Below, in pieces: positions 21,362 through 29,203 of a stretch of DNA of 37,070 nt. This DNA is from Candidatus Ryanbacteria bacterium. GTDB lineage: Bacteria > Patescibacteriota > Minisyncoccia > Ryanbacterales > GWA2-47-10b. Made by a program: the position numbers and the translations under genes. Every line of letters begins with the position of its first letter. Position 1 is the first letter of the stretch. The DNA lies in assembly GCA_009691385.1 (NCBI GenBank), contig SICQ01000003.1, positions 1-37,070 on the forward strand, given 5' to 3'. The notes beneath the pieces were generated by a model. It saw only the letters and a program-made list of their open reading frames with translations. It was not told where the DNA came from and did no database searches.

Positions 21362-22516
21362 CTAGAGTGCAGCCACAAAGGGTTCGGTAGGTGGATTGAC
21401 GGGACTCTTGAGTGTTGAGGCGCGCGGGATACGGATAAGAAAAGTCGTCCCCTTACCTTCTTCCGAATGAAACGAAATCTCGCCACCGTGCGCGGTAATA
21501 ATATTTTTTGTAATAAAAAGGCCGAGCCCCGTGCCTTCCGTCTCCATATGCATGACATTGGAACCGCGATAAAAGCGGGTAAACATACGCGGCTGATCTT
21601 CTTTGGAAATGCCGATGCCGGTATCGCTAATCTTGAGAACAACAGACACGCTATCGGCCTCGAGTCGTACTGATACCGTACCGCCCGCCGCTGTATAACG
21701 AATAGCATTTTCGGTAATATTGCCAATGGCGATAGAAAGACGATCAGGATCAGCGTTGAGGATGATAGGGTCGTCTGACACTTTGCCGAGCGTGAGTGTG
21801 ATATTTTTTGCTTTTGCTAAAATCATCTTTTCATCGACAATCTTTTTGGTAAATATGATGATATCAATCTCTTCAAATTTGTAACCAAACTTTCCCTCTT
21901 CGATGCGAGCGGCATCCAACAAATTATGCACGAGTCGTATCATTGATTCATTGGCGATCGTACCCTTCTCAACCGCTTCGCGCTGATTTTTGGTTATCTT
22001 ACCAAAATCACCGTCTTTAATCCCTTGATATACCCACTTTTGGATCGAGAGCGGCGTACGAAGCTGGTGTGCGGCGATTGAGATAAACTCTGATTTGAGT
22101 TTTGAAATTTCTTCTTGGCGATCTTTTGCTTCTTGAATGCGTTCTGCCATTTCATTAAAAAAAGTGCCGAGTACACCAACCTCATCTTTACGCGAGACAG
22201 TGATGTGTACCTTAAAGTTCCCTGCACCAATTCGTTTGACCGCTTCGGTCAGCACCGACAGAGGCCGTGTGATATACCGCGTAACCATAATAGCGGCAAA
22301 CGAAGCGATAATAAAGACAAAAAGAAAGATGAGTATAAATTGTATACTAATAGTCTCGATAAGAGCGGTGGCATCCCTCGGGGCTAGTACTGCGCGAATA
22401 CGCGACTGGTAGGTAGCGACAAAAAAGAGTGATGCGATCCCCATAGGGAAAATACCGAGCGCGAGCAGGGTAAGAAAAAATCTAAAGAACAGTGAATGCC
22501 GAATCTTTGGATTCAT
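21362..22516 (-). CDS. Membrane sensor histidine kinase with HAMP domain
   Basis: The 384-residue kinase has two membrane spans (about residues 11-33 and 55-77) with only about 20 residues between them. It therefore has almost no external sensor domain and may sense the membrane itself or an internal signal. A HAMP linker follows (RYITRPLSVLTEAVKRIGAGNF...DEVGVLGTFFNEMAERI), then the H-box FISIAAHQLRTPLS with the phospho-accepting His near 150, the N-box ENAIRYT, the G1 box DTGIGI, the F-box FTRFYRG and the G2 box GTGLGLFI. It lies 21 bp after polA and ahead of a receiver-only regulator, its likely partner. Confidence 0.93.
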   Translation of the reverse strand: MNPKIRHSLFFRFFLTLLALGIFPMGIASLFFVATYQSRIRAVLAPRDATALIETISIQFILIFLFVFIIASFAAIMVTRYITRPLSVLTEAVKRIGAGNFKVHITVSRKDEVGVLGTFFNEMAERIQEAKDRQEEISKLKSEFISIAAHQLRTPLSIQKWVYQGIKDGDFGKITKNQREAVEKGTIANESMIRLVHNLLDAARIEEGKFGYKFEEIDIIIFTKKIVDEKMILAKAKNITLTLGKVSDDPIILNADPDRLSIAIGNITENAIRYTAAGGTVSVRLEADSVSVVLKISDTGIGISKEDQPRMFTRFYRGSNVMHMETEGTGLGLFITKNIITAHGGEISFHSEEGKGTTFLIRIPRASTLKSPVNPPTEPFVAAL

Positions 22517-22537
22517 ACAAGTATCTTTAGTATATCC

Positions 22538-25078
22538 TTAAAAGACCATTGAGGTCATCTCCTGCCAGTTTGCACCTCGCTTCACCTCAGCGATGATTGG
22601 TACTGAAAACTCTGGCACCCGCTCCATGATCGCCTTGATCGTACTTACGGTCTCGGCGATTTTTTCTTTTTTAATTTCAAATACAAGTTCGTCGTGCACC
22701 TGCAGCAGCATGCGCACATCATGGTTATCGCGCGAAAGCTTGAGCTCATGCGCGATATCAATCATCGCGCGCTTTACAATATCGGCAGCGGTTCCTTGTA
22801 CGGGCGCGTTGACCGCCATGCGCTCGGATTCTTTGCGTATATATTCAAATGATGAACGGAGGTTGGGTAAAAACCGCTTGCGGCCAAAAAATGTTTTGAC
22901 ATATCCTTTCTCTCTTCCCTCATGTATCGTACGCTCGCGGTATTCTTCAATACCTGGAAACTCTTGCAAATAGTTATCGAGCGCCGCCTCAGCTTCCGCG
23001 ACAGTCATGTGACCTGTCTCGGCGAGTGAGCGTGCACCCATGCCATACAAAATACCAAAGTTAACCGTCTTGGCGCGTCTACGCATCTCACTTGTTACCT
23101 CACCTGTCGCCACATGAAAAATCTCTGATGCGGTACGGGTATGGATGTCTTCACTAGTTTGAAAGGCGTGCGTGAGTTTTTTATCGCCTGAAAGTTGTGC
23201 TGCAATTCTGAGCTCGAGTTGAGAATAGTCAAACGCAAGAAGCTCATATCCCTTGGGTGCGACGAACGCGCGACGGATGCTACGACCAAGCTCTGATTTT
23301 ATCGGAATGTTTTGAAGATTAGGGTTTGACGATGAAAGACGCCCTGTGGCCGCCCCTGTCTCATTAAATGTCGTATGCACCCGACCATCGGACCCGATGA
23401 GCTTTGGAAGTGCCGTAATATAGGTAGAAAGCAATTTTGAAATCTCGCGATATCTAATCAACATATCAATGATCGGGTGGAGTTCACGCAATTTTATGAG
23501 CTCTGAGAATTGCGTTGATACCGCCTTGGTAGAAGTTTTGCGAATACCCTTGGTAGATAATCCGAGTTTTTCAAAAAGTATTACCGAGAGTTGTTTTGGC
23601 GAGTTGATATCAAACTCTTCTCCCGCCGCCTTCCAAATATCAGCTTCGAGTACATGCTCTTCATGCTCCGCCTCTTTTGATAGTTTTGCGAGTACCGCAG
23701 TATCGAGCGTGATGCCCGCCTCCTCCATCTCAAATAAAATCGCCACGAGCGGCAATTCAAAATCAAAATATATGGGTGCGAGATCCTCTTTCTCTATTTT
23801 CTTTTTGAGAGTATCTGCGAGGCGCACAACCTCGGCGATAGTTAACGGTTTACCTTCGAGCAAATCGCCGAGCGACAATCCGCGCTCATCGGGATTGAGT
23901 ATCCACGCGCCAAGCTTTGTATCAAATGACACCGGAAAGCTCGCGCCCAAAAATGTCATGAGCGCGTGTGCGTCGTGCACGATTACTTCTTTTGAATCGC
24001 CCAAAAGCGCCAAAAGTACCGCGCGTTGCGCCTGCGGCACACTATATGTATTTGCATCAACACCGAGTATCAACCCATCTTCACCAAAGAAAAGCGCCGC
24101 GCGCGCGCCTGCCTCTACACTGTCATCGAGCTCCTTGTGCACCACTATTGGCTTTTCTTCTTCTTTCTTTGGTGGGGCGCCAGCATCTTGCAAACGCGAG
24201 ATAAGACTGGGGAAATGAAACTTGCGAAAAATCTTTGATACTTCTTCGATAGGAATACTCGCAAATGCCATACTACCCAAATCCGCTTCCACCGGCGCGT
24301 CTCGGCGAATTGTTGCGAGTTCTTTTGAAAAGAGTGCGTCTTCTTCACCTTCGATTAGCAATTTTTTGATGCGATCCTTGAGAAATGCTGGTGATTTTTT
24401 CTCTTTTTTAAGTTTTATATACATCTCTTCGATCGAACCGTAGTGTTTAATCAGATCGGTAGCACTCTTCTCGCCAATCCCCTTGATGCCGATAATGTTA
24501 TCGGATGGATCGCCTTTCAAGCCCTTATAGTCAGCAATGAGTGTAGGACCAAAACCAAATCGTTCGAGCACCTTCTCTTCGTCATACAATATCGTATCTT
24601 CGATGCCTTTGCGGAGCGTGTAGACCATCACGCGCTTATCGTCGATGAGCTGCATCGTATCCATATCACCCGACGCGATGATGATGGTCAAATCTTTTTC
24701 TTTTTTGAATTTCTCGACGAGCGTGCCCAAAATATCATCTGCCTCAAAACCGGGTGCCTCGAGTATCGGTATGCCAAACGCACGAAATACTTCTTTTACT
24801 TTATCGAACTGTGGGATGAGATCGCTCTTGGTCTCGGATCTCGTCGCCTTATAATTTTCATACACAATATGCCGAAAAGTAGGCTCCTCTCTATCAAACG
24901 CGGCGACGATGTGTGTAGGGCGCAGATCGCGAATCAATTTTAACAGCACCGCTGACACACCGTAGACAGCGCCAAGTGGCTCACCGGACGGTGACGCAAA
25001 TGACGGCAACGCGTGAAATGACCGGTGGATGAGCGCGTGCGCATCGAGGATGACTAATTTTTTTAGTTCACGCGCCAT
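22538..25078 (-). CDS. polA: DNA polymerase I, proofreading site degenerate
   Basis: The 846-residue enzyme fills gaps and removes RNA primers. The 5'-3' exonuclease domain (about residues 1-290) shows LVILDAHALIHRSFHALP, AFDREEPTFRH and GIKGIGEKSATDLI. The middle domain lacks the DxE and other acidic motifs of an active 3'-5' exonuclease (it reads ALFFGEDGLILGVDANTY), so proofreading is probably lost, as in Taq. The polymerase domain is intact: DYSQLELRIAA (motif A), RRRAKTVNFGILYGMG (motif B) and QVHDELVFEI (motif C). It overlaps tsaE by 11 bp and precedes the kinase-regulator pair and holA in one run. Confidence 0.97.
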   Translation of the reverse strand: MARELKKLVILDAHALIHRSFHALPSFASPSGEPLGAVYGVSAVLLKLIRDLRPTHIVAAFDREEPTFRHIVYENYKATRSETKSDLIPQFDKVKEVFRAFGIPILEAPGFEADDILGTLVEKFKKEKDLTIIIASGDMDTMQLIDDKRVMVYTLRKGIEDTILYDEEKVLERFGFGPTLIADYKGLKGDPSDNIIGIKGIGEKSATDLIKHYGSIEEMYIKLKKEKKSPAFLKDRIKKLLIEGEEDALFSKELATIRRDAPVEADLGSMAFASIPIEEVSKIFRKFHFPSLISRLQDAGAPPKKEEEKPIVVHKELDDSVEAGARAALFFGEDGLILGVDANTYSVPQAQRAVLLALLGDSKEVIVHDAHALMTFLGASFPVSFDTKLGAWILNPDERGLSLGDLLEGKPLTIAEVVRLADTLKKKIEKEDLAPIYFDFELPLVAILFEMEEAGITLDTAVLAKLSKEAEHEEHVLEADIWKAAGEEFDINSPKQLSVILFEKLGLSTKGIRKTSTKAVSTQFSELIKLRELHPIIDMLIRYREISKLLSTYITALPKLIGSDGRVHTTFNETGAATGRLSSSNPNLQNIPIKSELGRSIRRAFVAPKGYELLAFDYSQLELRIAAQLSGDKKLTHAFQTSEDIHTRTASEIFHVATGEVTSEMRRRAKTVNFGILYGMGARSLAETGHMTVAEAEAALDNYLQEFPGIEEYRERTIHEGREKGYVKTFFGRKRFLPNLRSSFEYIRKESERMAVNAPVQGTAADIVKRAMIDIAHELKLSRDNHDVRMLLQVHDELVFEIKKEKIAETVSTIKAIMERVPEFSVPIIAEVKRGANWQEMTSMVF

Positions 25079-25526
25079 GTCTAAATCTCACCATGCGTTC
25101 AGCGCGCGCGATATGTCTAAACGAGATCCAAACGGTATCTTTGGGAAATATTTTTTTGGCGCGCTCCGCCCACTCGACGACCACGATATTTTTTGGATCT
25201 AAAATAATTTTTTTAAAGGCGATTGCGTCGAGCTCGCGTGGCGACTTGATACGATATAAATCAAAATGCCATACATTTTTAAATGTAGAACCTTTGAGTG
25301 CGTAGCGTTTTGCTATCACGAAAGTTGGCGACTGAAGTCGCCCGCGCACGCCAAGGCCGTTCGCGACACTCTGCGTAAAAAAAGTTTTACCTGCACCAAG
25401 CTCGCCCGAAAGCGCGAGGCAAAGGGCGTATTTTTTATTTCTGGCAACTGTCTTAATCTGGGCGCCAAAGAGTTTGCCGAGCGCGCGTGTCGCCTCGGGA
25501 GTTTTGAGTGCATAGGTAAGCTCCAT
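25068..25526 (-). CDS. tsaE: tRNA threonylcarbamoyladenosine biosynthesis ATPase TsaE
   Basis: TsaE is the small P-loop ATPase that cycles the TsaB-TsaD complex during t6A synthesis. The 152-residue protein has Walker A SGELGAGKTFFTQSVANGLGV, the switch-like SPTFVIAKRY, HFDLYRI near residue 96 and the Walker B-like VVVEWAER. Length and order are normal for the family. A GGAGG ribosome site lies just before the ATG at 25526, unusual for this window. It opens the run tsaE-polA-kinase-regulator-holA and overlaps polA by 11 bp. tsaD is found separately at 6286-7350. Confidence 0.95.
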   Translation of the reverse strand: MELTYALKTPEATRALGKLFGAQIKTVARNKKYALCLALSGELGAGKTFFTQSVANGLGVRGRLQSPTFVIAKRYALKGSTFKNVWHFDLYRIKSPRELDAIAFKKIILDPKNIVVVEWAERAKKIFPKDTVWISFRHIARAERMVRFRHGA

Positions 25527-25555
25527 CGTGCCTCCAGCGTAGCAATCTTATGCTG

Positions 25556-25596
25556 AAAAGCAAAAACGACCGTTCCCATGATTGGGTTCGGTCGTT
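25556..25596 (-). terminator. Terminator downstream of the 25632-26138 gene
   Basis: On the minus strand AACGACCG and CGGTCGTT pair around CCC/GGG and are followed by TTTTTGCTTTT. It separates the orphan gene from tsaE. Confidence 0.85.
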
Positions 25597-25604
25597 CTCG
25601 GTTG

Positions 25605-25627
25605 GGAGCCCCGTATGACGGGGCTCC
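25605..25627 (-). terminator. Second perfect hairpin right after the 25632-26138 stop
   Basis: GGAGCCCCGT-ATG-ACGGGGCTCC is a perfect 10-bp stem with a 3-nt loop, 4 bp after the stop codon. It lacks a T-run, so it may protect the mRNA 3' end rather than terminate; the true terminator follows at 25556-25596. Confidence 0.6.
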
Positions 25628-25631
25628 ATGT

Positions 25632-26138
25632 TTATTCATCTTCTGACTCGACATCCTCCTCGCGGATACCGGCTGCCGGCTCGACGGTGCGTCCGCTGTT
25701 GCGGATCGCCTCATCGTAGGTGGCGCGATACTCGTCAGACTCGGTCGCATCTGCGACAGCAGACTTGCCGTCGTAGCGACCGTCTGCGCGCCCCTTGGCA
25801 CGATGACAGGCAATGTCATCATCAGCACAGCTGGTGTCCACCAACTTGGTACGGCCAAAGACAAGGCCGAGACTGAAATTGACGATCCCGAGTGGAACAT
25901 CGATCAGCCCTGGCTCGCGCTCGACCCGAATGTTTGGGTCTCTACGCTGGACCACGATCACGCGATCATGGTGACGGTAACCGCCGTTGTAGCGATTGCC
26001 ACCACCGTTCCAGCGACTGCTGTGCGAACGGCCTCCGCGCTCCCAGCACATGTTGCCGTAGGTGCAGCGGGCTTCCGCTGCAATCGGTGCGATGAGCGTC
26101 ACCATCAGAAGAATCAAGATTGAAAGAACAGTCTTCAT
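25632..26138 (-). CDS. Orphan secreted protein, GC-rich, unknown function
   Basis: I start at ATG 26138, because GGAGG lies 5 nt upstream; the longer ORF start at 26150 is inside that ribosome site. The 168-residue product begins with a signal peptide, MKTVLSILILLMVTLIAPIAAEA. Next comes a Gly/Arg/Asn/His/Ser-rich region (about residues 32-58), then a hydrophobic stretch, GLIDVPLGIVNFSLGLVFG, and an acidic tail ending EEDVESEDE. Four cysteines could form two disulfides. No family is recognised. The promoter is consensus (TTGACA-17-TATAAT), the 5' UTR folds, and two hairpins follow the stop. High expression of an envelope or exported protein is likely. Its GC content is higher than its neighbours. 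Confidence 0.7.
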   Translation of the reverse strand: MKTVLSILILLMVTLIAPIAAEARCTYGNMCWERGGRSHSSRWNGGGNRYNGGYRHHDRVIVVQRRDPNIRVEREPGLIDVPLGIVNFSLGLVFGRTKLVDTSCADDDIACHRAKGRADGRYDGKSAVADATESDEYRATYDEAIRNSGRTVEPAAGIREEDVESEDE

Positions 26139-26154
26139 CGTAACCTCCATATCT

Positions 26155-26177
26155 CAGCCGAGACGCCATGCCTCGGC
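26155..26177 (-). promoter_or_regulatory. 5' UTR hairpin upstream of the 25632-26138 gene
   Basis: AGCCGAG and CTCGGCT form a 7-bp stem around a 9-nt loop in the leader, between the promoter and the GGAGG site. It could stabilise the mRNA. No regulatory ligand is suggested by the sequence. Confidence 0.5.
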
Positions 26178-26199
26178 TAGCAGTTCAGTGTACATGGCT

Positions 26200-26228
26200 A
26201 TTATACTACCAAAAATACCTTTTGTCAA
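26200..26228 (-). promoter_or_regulatory. Consensus sigma70 promoter of the 25632-26138 gene
   Basis: The minus strand has perfect TTGACA (26223-26228), a 17-bp spacer and perfect TATAAT (26200-26205). This is the best promoter match in the window. Confidence 0.9.
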
Positions 26229-26269
26229 TACCTCCAAAAGCCCTTATTATATGCTAGGAATAAGACAAT

Positions 26270-27127
26270 ATGGGTGATTTAAAGTCAGCAATCGCATCAG
26301 CATCAGCGGTACTCATCGTACTCCCCGACTCGGTGCGTGATAAAGATTATTTGGCGGCTTTGCAGATACAGAAAATAGCGCCACAAAAAACAGAACTTAT
26401 CGCACCTGAGGCAAAAGAGCTCGAATGGAAAGATACCTTTGGTCTTGAACGCGGCAAGCGTGAATTTGTTATTGATATCAACACAGCACTCACGCCCGTA
26501 GATGAACTCCGTTACGAAAAGACTGATACTACCCTCTCGATCTACCTCTCACATAAAGGCGCCTTTAATGAAAAGGCACTTTCATGGGGTGAGCATCGCG
26601 CGCCTGCCGATCTTTTTATCACTCTTGGTTTTTCATCGGAAAGTGAGGCAAAAAAAGCAATCGAAAACCTTCCTCGCAAGGGAGCTGCGCGACATATCTG
26701 GGTAGAAGGAGATACCAATGGCCACAGTGCGCCCGCTACCACGAAACTCTCGACGATATCGGCGGGTCTTTTGGGAAGATTGGTTGTCCGTTCACGCATT
26801 GATACTGATACCAATACTCTTTGGTCATTCATCACCCGTGATGATTTTGCAAAGACAAATGCGGGTCCGCACGAACTCCCCAGTCTTATGGCTACCTATG
26901 CGTCACTCGCGTCACTACCCGAACACGCCTTAGTCTTTTGGCAACATGATGACGCGGGTACCCAAGGATTTTTTAGATCAGAGAACGCACAACTAGTGAA
27001 TGATATCGCGCGACACCTCGGGAAAATGCCAGAAAACCCACACTATGTGACACTCGCTTCGTTTGCCAACTTTATCGAGGCGGAGATGGAGACACGCAAA
27101 TTGCTCCGTGAACTCAAAGTGCGCTAG
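26270..27127 (+). CDS. Unknown protein, possibly a degenerate DHH-type phosphoesterase
   Basis: The 285-residue soluble protein precedes pilB. The N-terminal stretch SASAVLIVLPDSVRDKDYLAALQIQKIAPQKTELIAP resembles the first Rossmann-like unit of DHH phosphoesterases. The C-terminal HALVFWQHDDAGTQGFFRSENAQLVNDIARHLGKM resembles the DHHA1 substrate-binding end. The catalytic DHH triad and other acidic metal ligands are not visible, so if related it is probably inactive as an enzyme. This resemblance is by eye and weak. Its stop TAG forms the first bases of a TAGAAT box before pilB, which starts 9 bp downstream. A TATGCT box and AGGA lie upstream of its ATG. Confidence 0.6.
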   Translation: MGDLKSAIASASAVLIVLPDSVRDKDYLAALQIQKIAPQKTELIAPEAKELEWKDTFGLERGKREFVIDINTALTPVDELRYEKTDTTLSIYLSHKGAFNEKALSWGEHRAPADLFITLGFSSESEAKKAIENLPRKGAARHIWVEGDTNGHSAPATTKLSTISAGLLGRLVVRSRIDTDTNTLWSFITRDDFAKTNAGPHELPSLMATYASLASLPEHALVFWQHDDAGTQGFFRSENAQLVNDIARHLGKMPENPHYVTLASFANFIEAEMETRKLLRELKVR

Positions 27128-27130
27128 AAT
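27125..27130 (+). promoter_or_regulatory. Candidate -10 box ahead of pilB, overlapping the upstream stop
   Basis: TAGAAT contains the stop TAG of the 26270 gene and is followed by AGAAGC and the pilB GTG at 27137, a 6-nt spacing. A possible -35, TTGCTC (27101-27106), is 18 bp upstream. Confidence 0.5.
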
Positions 27131-27136
27131 AGAAGC

Positions 27137-28807
27137 GTGGCATTTGACGAAGAAGAACAAAAAGAAAAGCTCAGTCAACTCCAACAAAAAGAGGAGGAAG
27201 ATTTAGCTCAACTGCTTGCTAAAAGATATAAAACTCCTTATCTCAACTTGGGGCGTGCCTTTATTGATCTTGATGCGCTTAAACTTGTACCGAGAGATCG
27301 CGCCGAGGCGGCTGGTCTTGCGGTCGTACAATCAACTGGCAAAAAACTACAAATCGCTGTCAAAAATCCAACACTCGATAAAGCAAAAGAAATAGTGACC
27401 GAACTACGCCGCGATGGCTATCAGCCACAACTTTTTTTGGTATCCATGCGAAGCTTAAAACATGCGTGGGTTCGCTACGAGGAAGCTGGCGAAGAAACCC
27501 CGAGCATTACCAATGTCATTGATATTTCAAAAGATAAGATTGTTGAATTCCGCCGTGAGATAAAAACGACAAAAGATTTTGAACGGATGTTGAGTGAAAA
27601 AATCTCACAGGGTAAAACCAAACGAGTGACTGACTTGCTTGATTATGTATTAGGAGGCGCATTTGAACTTGTCGTCTCTGATATCCATGTCGAACCGGCA
27701 GAAGATGCCGTACATATGCGCGTTCGTCTCGACGGTTTACTCCAAGATATCGTGAGCTTCTCACACGATATGCACAAAATGCTATTGGTGCGCATCAAGC
27801 TTGTCTGCGAACTCAAACTCAATATTCATGATAAATCACAAGACGGCCGCTTTACTATTCGCGCAGGTGAATCTGATGTGGAAGTGCGCGTCTCAACCCT
27901 CCCCGGCCCCTATGGCGAATCGATTGTCATGCGTATTTTGCACCCACGCGCCATTGAGACATCGTTTGAAGATCTCGGTATCCACCCCGTACTTCTTGAA
28001 CTTATTGAAAGAGAAATCCAAAAACCAAATGGCATGATCATCACCACCGGCCCTACCGGATCTGGTAAAACCACCACACTCTATGCGTTTATCAAAAAAC
28101 TCAATGAGCCGGGGGTGAAGATTATCACCATCGAAGATCCTATTGAATATCACATCAAAGGCATTACCCAGACGCAAATCAATAAAGAAGCTGGCTACAC
28201 CTTTGAGACAGGGCTCTCGGCAATCGTGCGTCAAGACCCTGATATCATTCTAGTCGGTGAGATGCGCAACCGCGAAACCGCGGAGATTGGCATGCAGGCG
28301 GCACTCACTGGTCACCTCGTATTCTCCACACTCCACACCAACAACGCACCTGGCACCATCCCCCGCCTTATTGATCTTGGTGTACCACCAAATATCATCG
28401 CGCCTGCCATCAACCTTGCTATCGCCCAGCGCCTCGTGCGTATCTTGTGTCCGCACTGCAAAAAACAAATGCCGCCGACACCCGAACAAATGACAACAAT
28501 AAAAAAACTGATGGAAACTTTGCCCCAAAAATATACGCGCCCGACGCTCGACAATATATCACTCTGTACACCGGGCGGATGTGGTGAGTGTAACTTTCTC
28601 GGATACAAAGGACGCCTCGCGGTCTTTGAAGCATTTTTAATTGATGACGATATGGAGCGCCTTATCTTAAAAAATCCTTCGGAAGCAGCGGTACGCGAGG
28701 CCGCAATCGCACAAGGAATGGCAACACTCGAACAAGATGGCATCTTAAAGCTCTTGCAGGGCATCACCTCGTGGGACGAACTCAACCGCATCGTCGGTTT
28801 AATCTAA
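27137..28807 (+). CDS. pilB: Type IV pilus assembly ATPase (PilB/GspE family)
   Basis: This hexameric motor powers pilus extension or secretion. The 556-residue protein starts at GTG. The N-terminal GspE/MshEN-type domain is PYLNLGRAFIDLDALKLVPRDRAEAAGLAVV. The core carries Walker A TTGPTGSGKTTTLYAF near residue 305, the Asp box TIEDPIEYHIKG, Walker B DPDIILVGEMRN and the His box GHLVFSTLHTNNA. A zinc-type tetracysteine follows: CPHC near 438 and CTPGGCGEC near 475. The length is normal. It is the only pilus gene in the window, so pilin and PilC must lie elsewhere. It follows the DHH-like gene with 9 bp between them. Confidence 0.95.
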   Translation: MAFDEEEQKEKLSQLQQKEEEDLAQLLAKRYKTPYLNLGRAFIDLDALKLVPRDRAEAAGLAVVQSTGKKLQIAVKNPTLDKAKEIVTELRRDGYQPQLFLVSMRSLKHAWVRYEEAGEETPSITNVIDISKDKIVEFRREIKTTKDFERMLSEKISQGKTKRVTDLLDYVLGGAFELVVSDIHVEPAEDAVHMRVRLDGLLQDIVSFSHDMHKMLLVRIKLVCELKLNIHDKSQDGRFTIRAGESDVEVRVSTLPGPYGESIVMRILHPRAIETSFEDLGIHPVLLELIEREIQKPNGMIITTGPTGSGKTTTLYAFIKKLNEPGVKIITIEDPIEYHIKGITQTQINKEAGYTFETGLSAIVRQDPDIILVGEMRNRETAEIGMQAALTGHLVFSTLHTNNAPGTIPRLIDLGVPPNIIAPAINLAIAQRLVRILCPHCKKQMPPTPEQMTTIKKLMETLPQKYTRPTLDNISLCTPGGCGECNFLGYKGRLAVFEAFLIDDDMERLILKNPSEAAVREAAIAQGMATLEQDGILKLLQGITSWDELNRIVGLI

Positions 28808-28838
28808 TAGCTGACTACGACAACTACTTCACTAACCG

Positions 28839-29120
28839 CTATTTGAGCAGTCTGAATACCAGCGAAACGGTTTCTCTCCGTAATATCCAAAACACCCAAG
28901 TCAGAGCTGTAGCGAACGCCAAGTTAATGGCTGCGCCGAGATAATCGAATTCTATATTGGAACCGTTATATTCTCCCTTAAATATATAAGAATTCATTGG
29001 CCATCCATAGTCTCCCCTGCAGCCAGCAATACAATCAACTGGTGCTATGGTCGCAAAAGATGGGTAGACAAAAATACCAAATAAAATTAAGAATGTGACA
29101 AATGTTAAAATATATTTCAT
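28839..29120 (-). CDS. Small exported or membrane protein, unknown function
   Basis: The 93-residue protein has an N-terminal hydrophobic segment, MKYILTFVTFLILFGIFVYPSFA, that could be a cleaved signal peptide. A short external part has two close cysteines (DCIAGCRGDYGW). The C-terminal span is AAINLAFATALTWVFWIL, before a basic end. No family is recognised. It is monocistronic and converges on pilB. An extended -10, TGATATAAT (29130-29138), lies 9 nt before the ATG, so the leader is at most a few bases. Codon use is AT-richer than pilB. Confidence 0.6.
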   Translation of the reverse strand: MKYILTFVTFLILFGIFVYPSFATIAPVDCIAGCRGDYGWPMNSYIFKGEYNGSNIEFDYLGAAINLAFATALTWVFWILRRETVSLVFRLLK

Positions 29121-29129
29121 TTGAACTTT

Positions 29130-29138
29130 ATTATATCA
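29130..29138 (-). promoter_or_regulatory. Extended -10 box for the 28839-29120 gene
   Basis: The minus strand reads TGATATAAT, 9 nt before the ATG at 29120. No -35 is obvious and no ribosome site lies in the 9-nt gap. Confidence 0.55.
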
Positions 29139-29163
29139 CTTCCTCTCGAAAGCGAATAGGAAG

Positions 29164-29196
29164 CTTTCTCGCAAGAATCTCCAGACAATGTGCCCA
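29164..29196. repeat. 33-bp direct repeat, left copy
   Basis: CTTTCTCGCAAGAATCTCCA and the following 13 bases are identical to 30028-30060. The two copies bracket the transposase cassette. A partial inverted copy lies at 30217-30246. Confidence 0.85.
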
Positions 29197-29203
29197 TGCG
29201 CAT

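Noticed and set aside
23469-24218. 249-codon ORF on the plus strand
   Set aside because: It is antisense to polA, whose motifs are intact. Its Ser-rich composition is typical of a shadow frame.
24443-24943. 166-codon plus-strand ORF
   Set aside because: It is also antisense to the polA 5' nuclease domain, with no own start signals or family features.
25316-25900. 194-codon minus-strand ORF overlapping tsaE and the orphan secreted gene
   Set aside because: It runs across a strong terminator and two well-supported genes in another frame.
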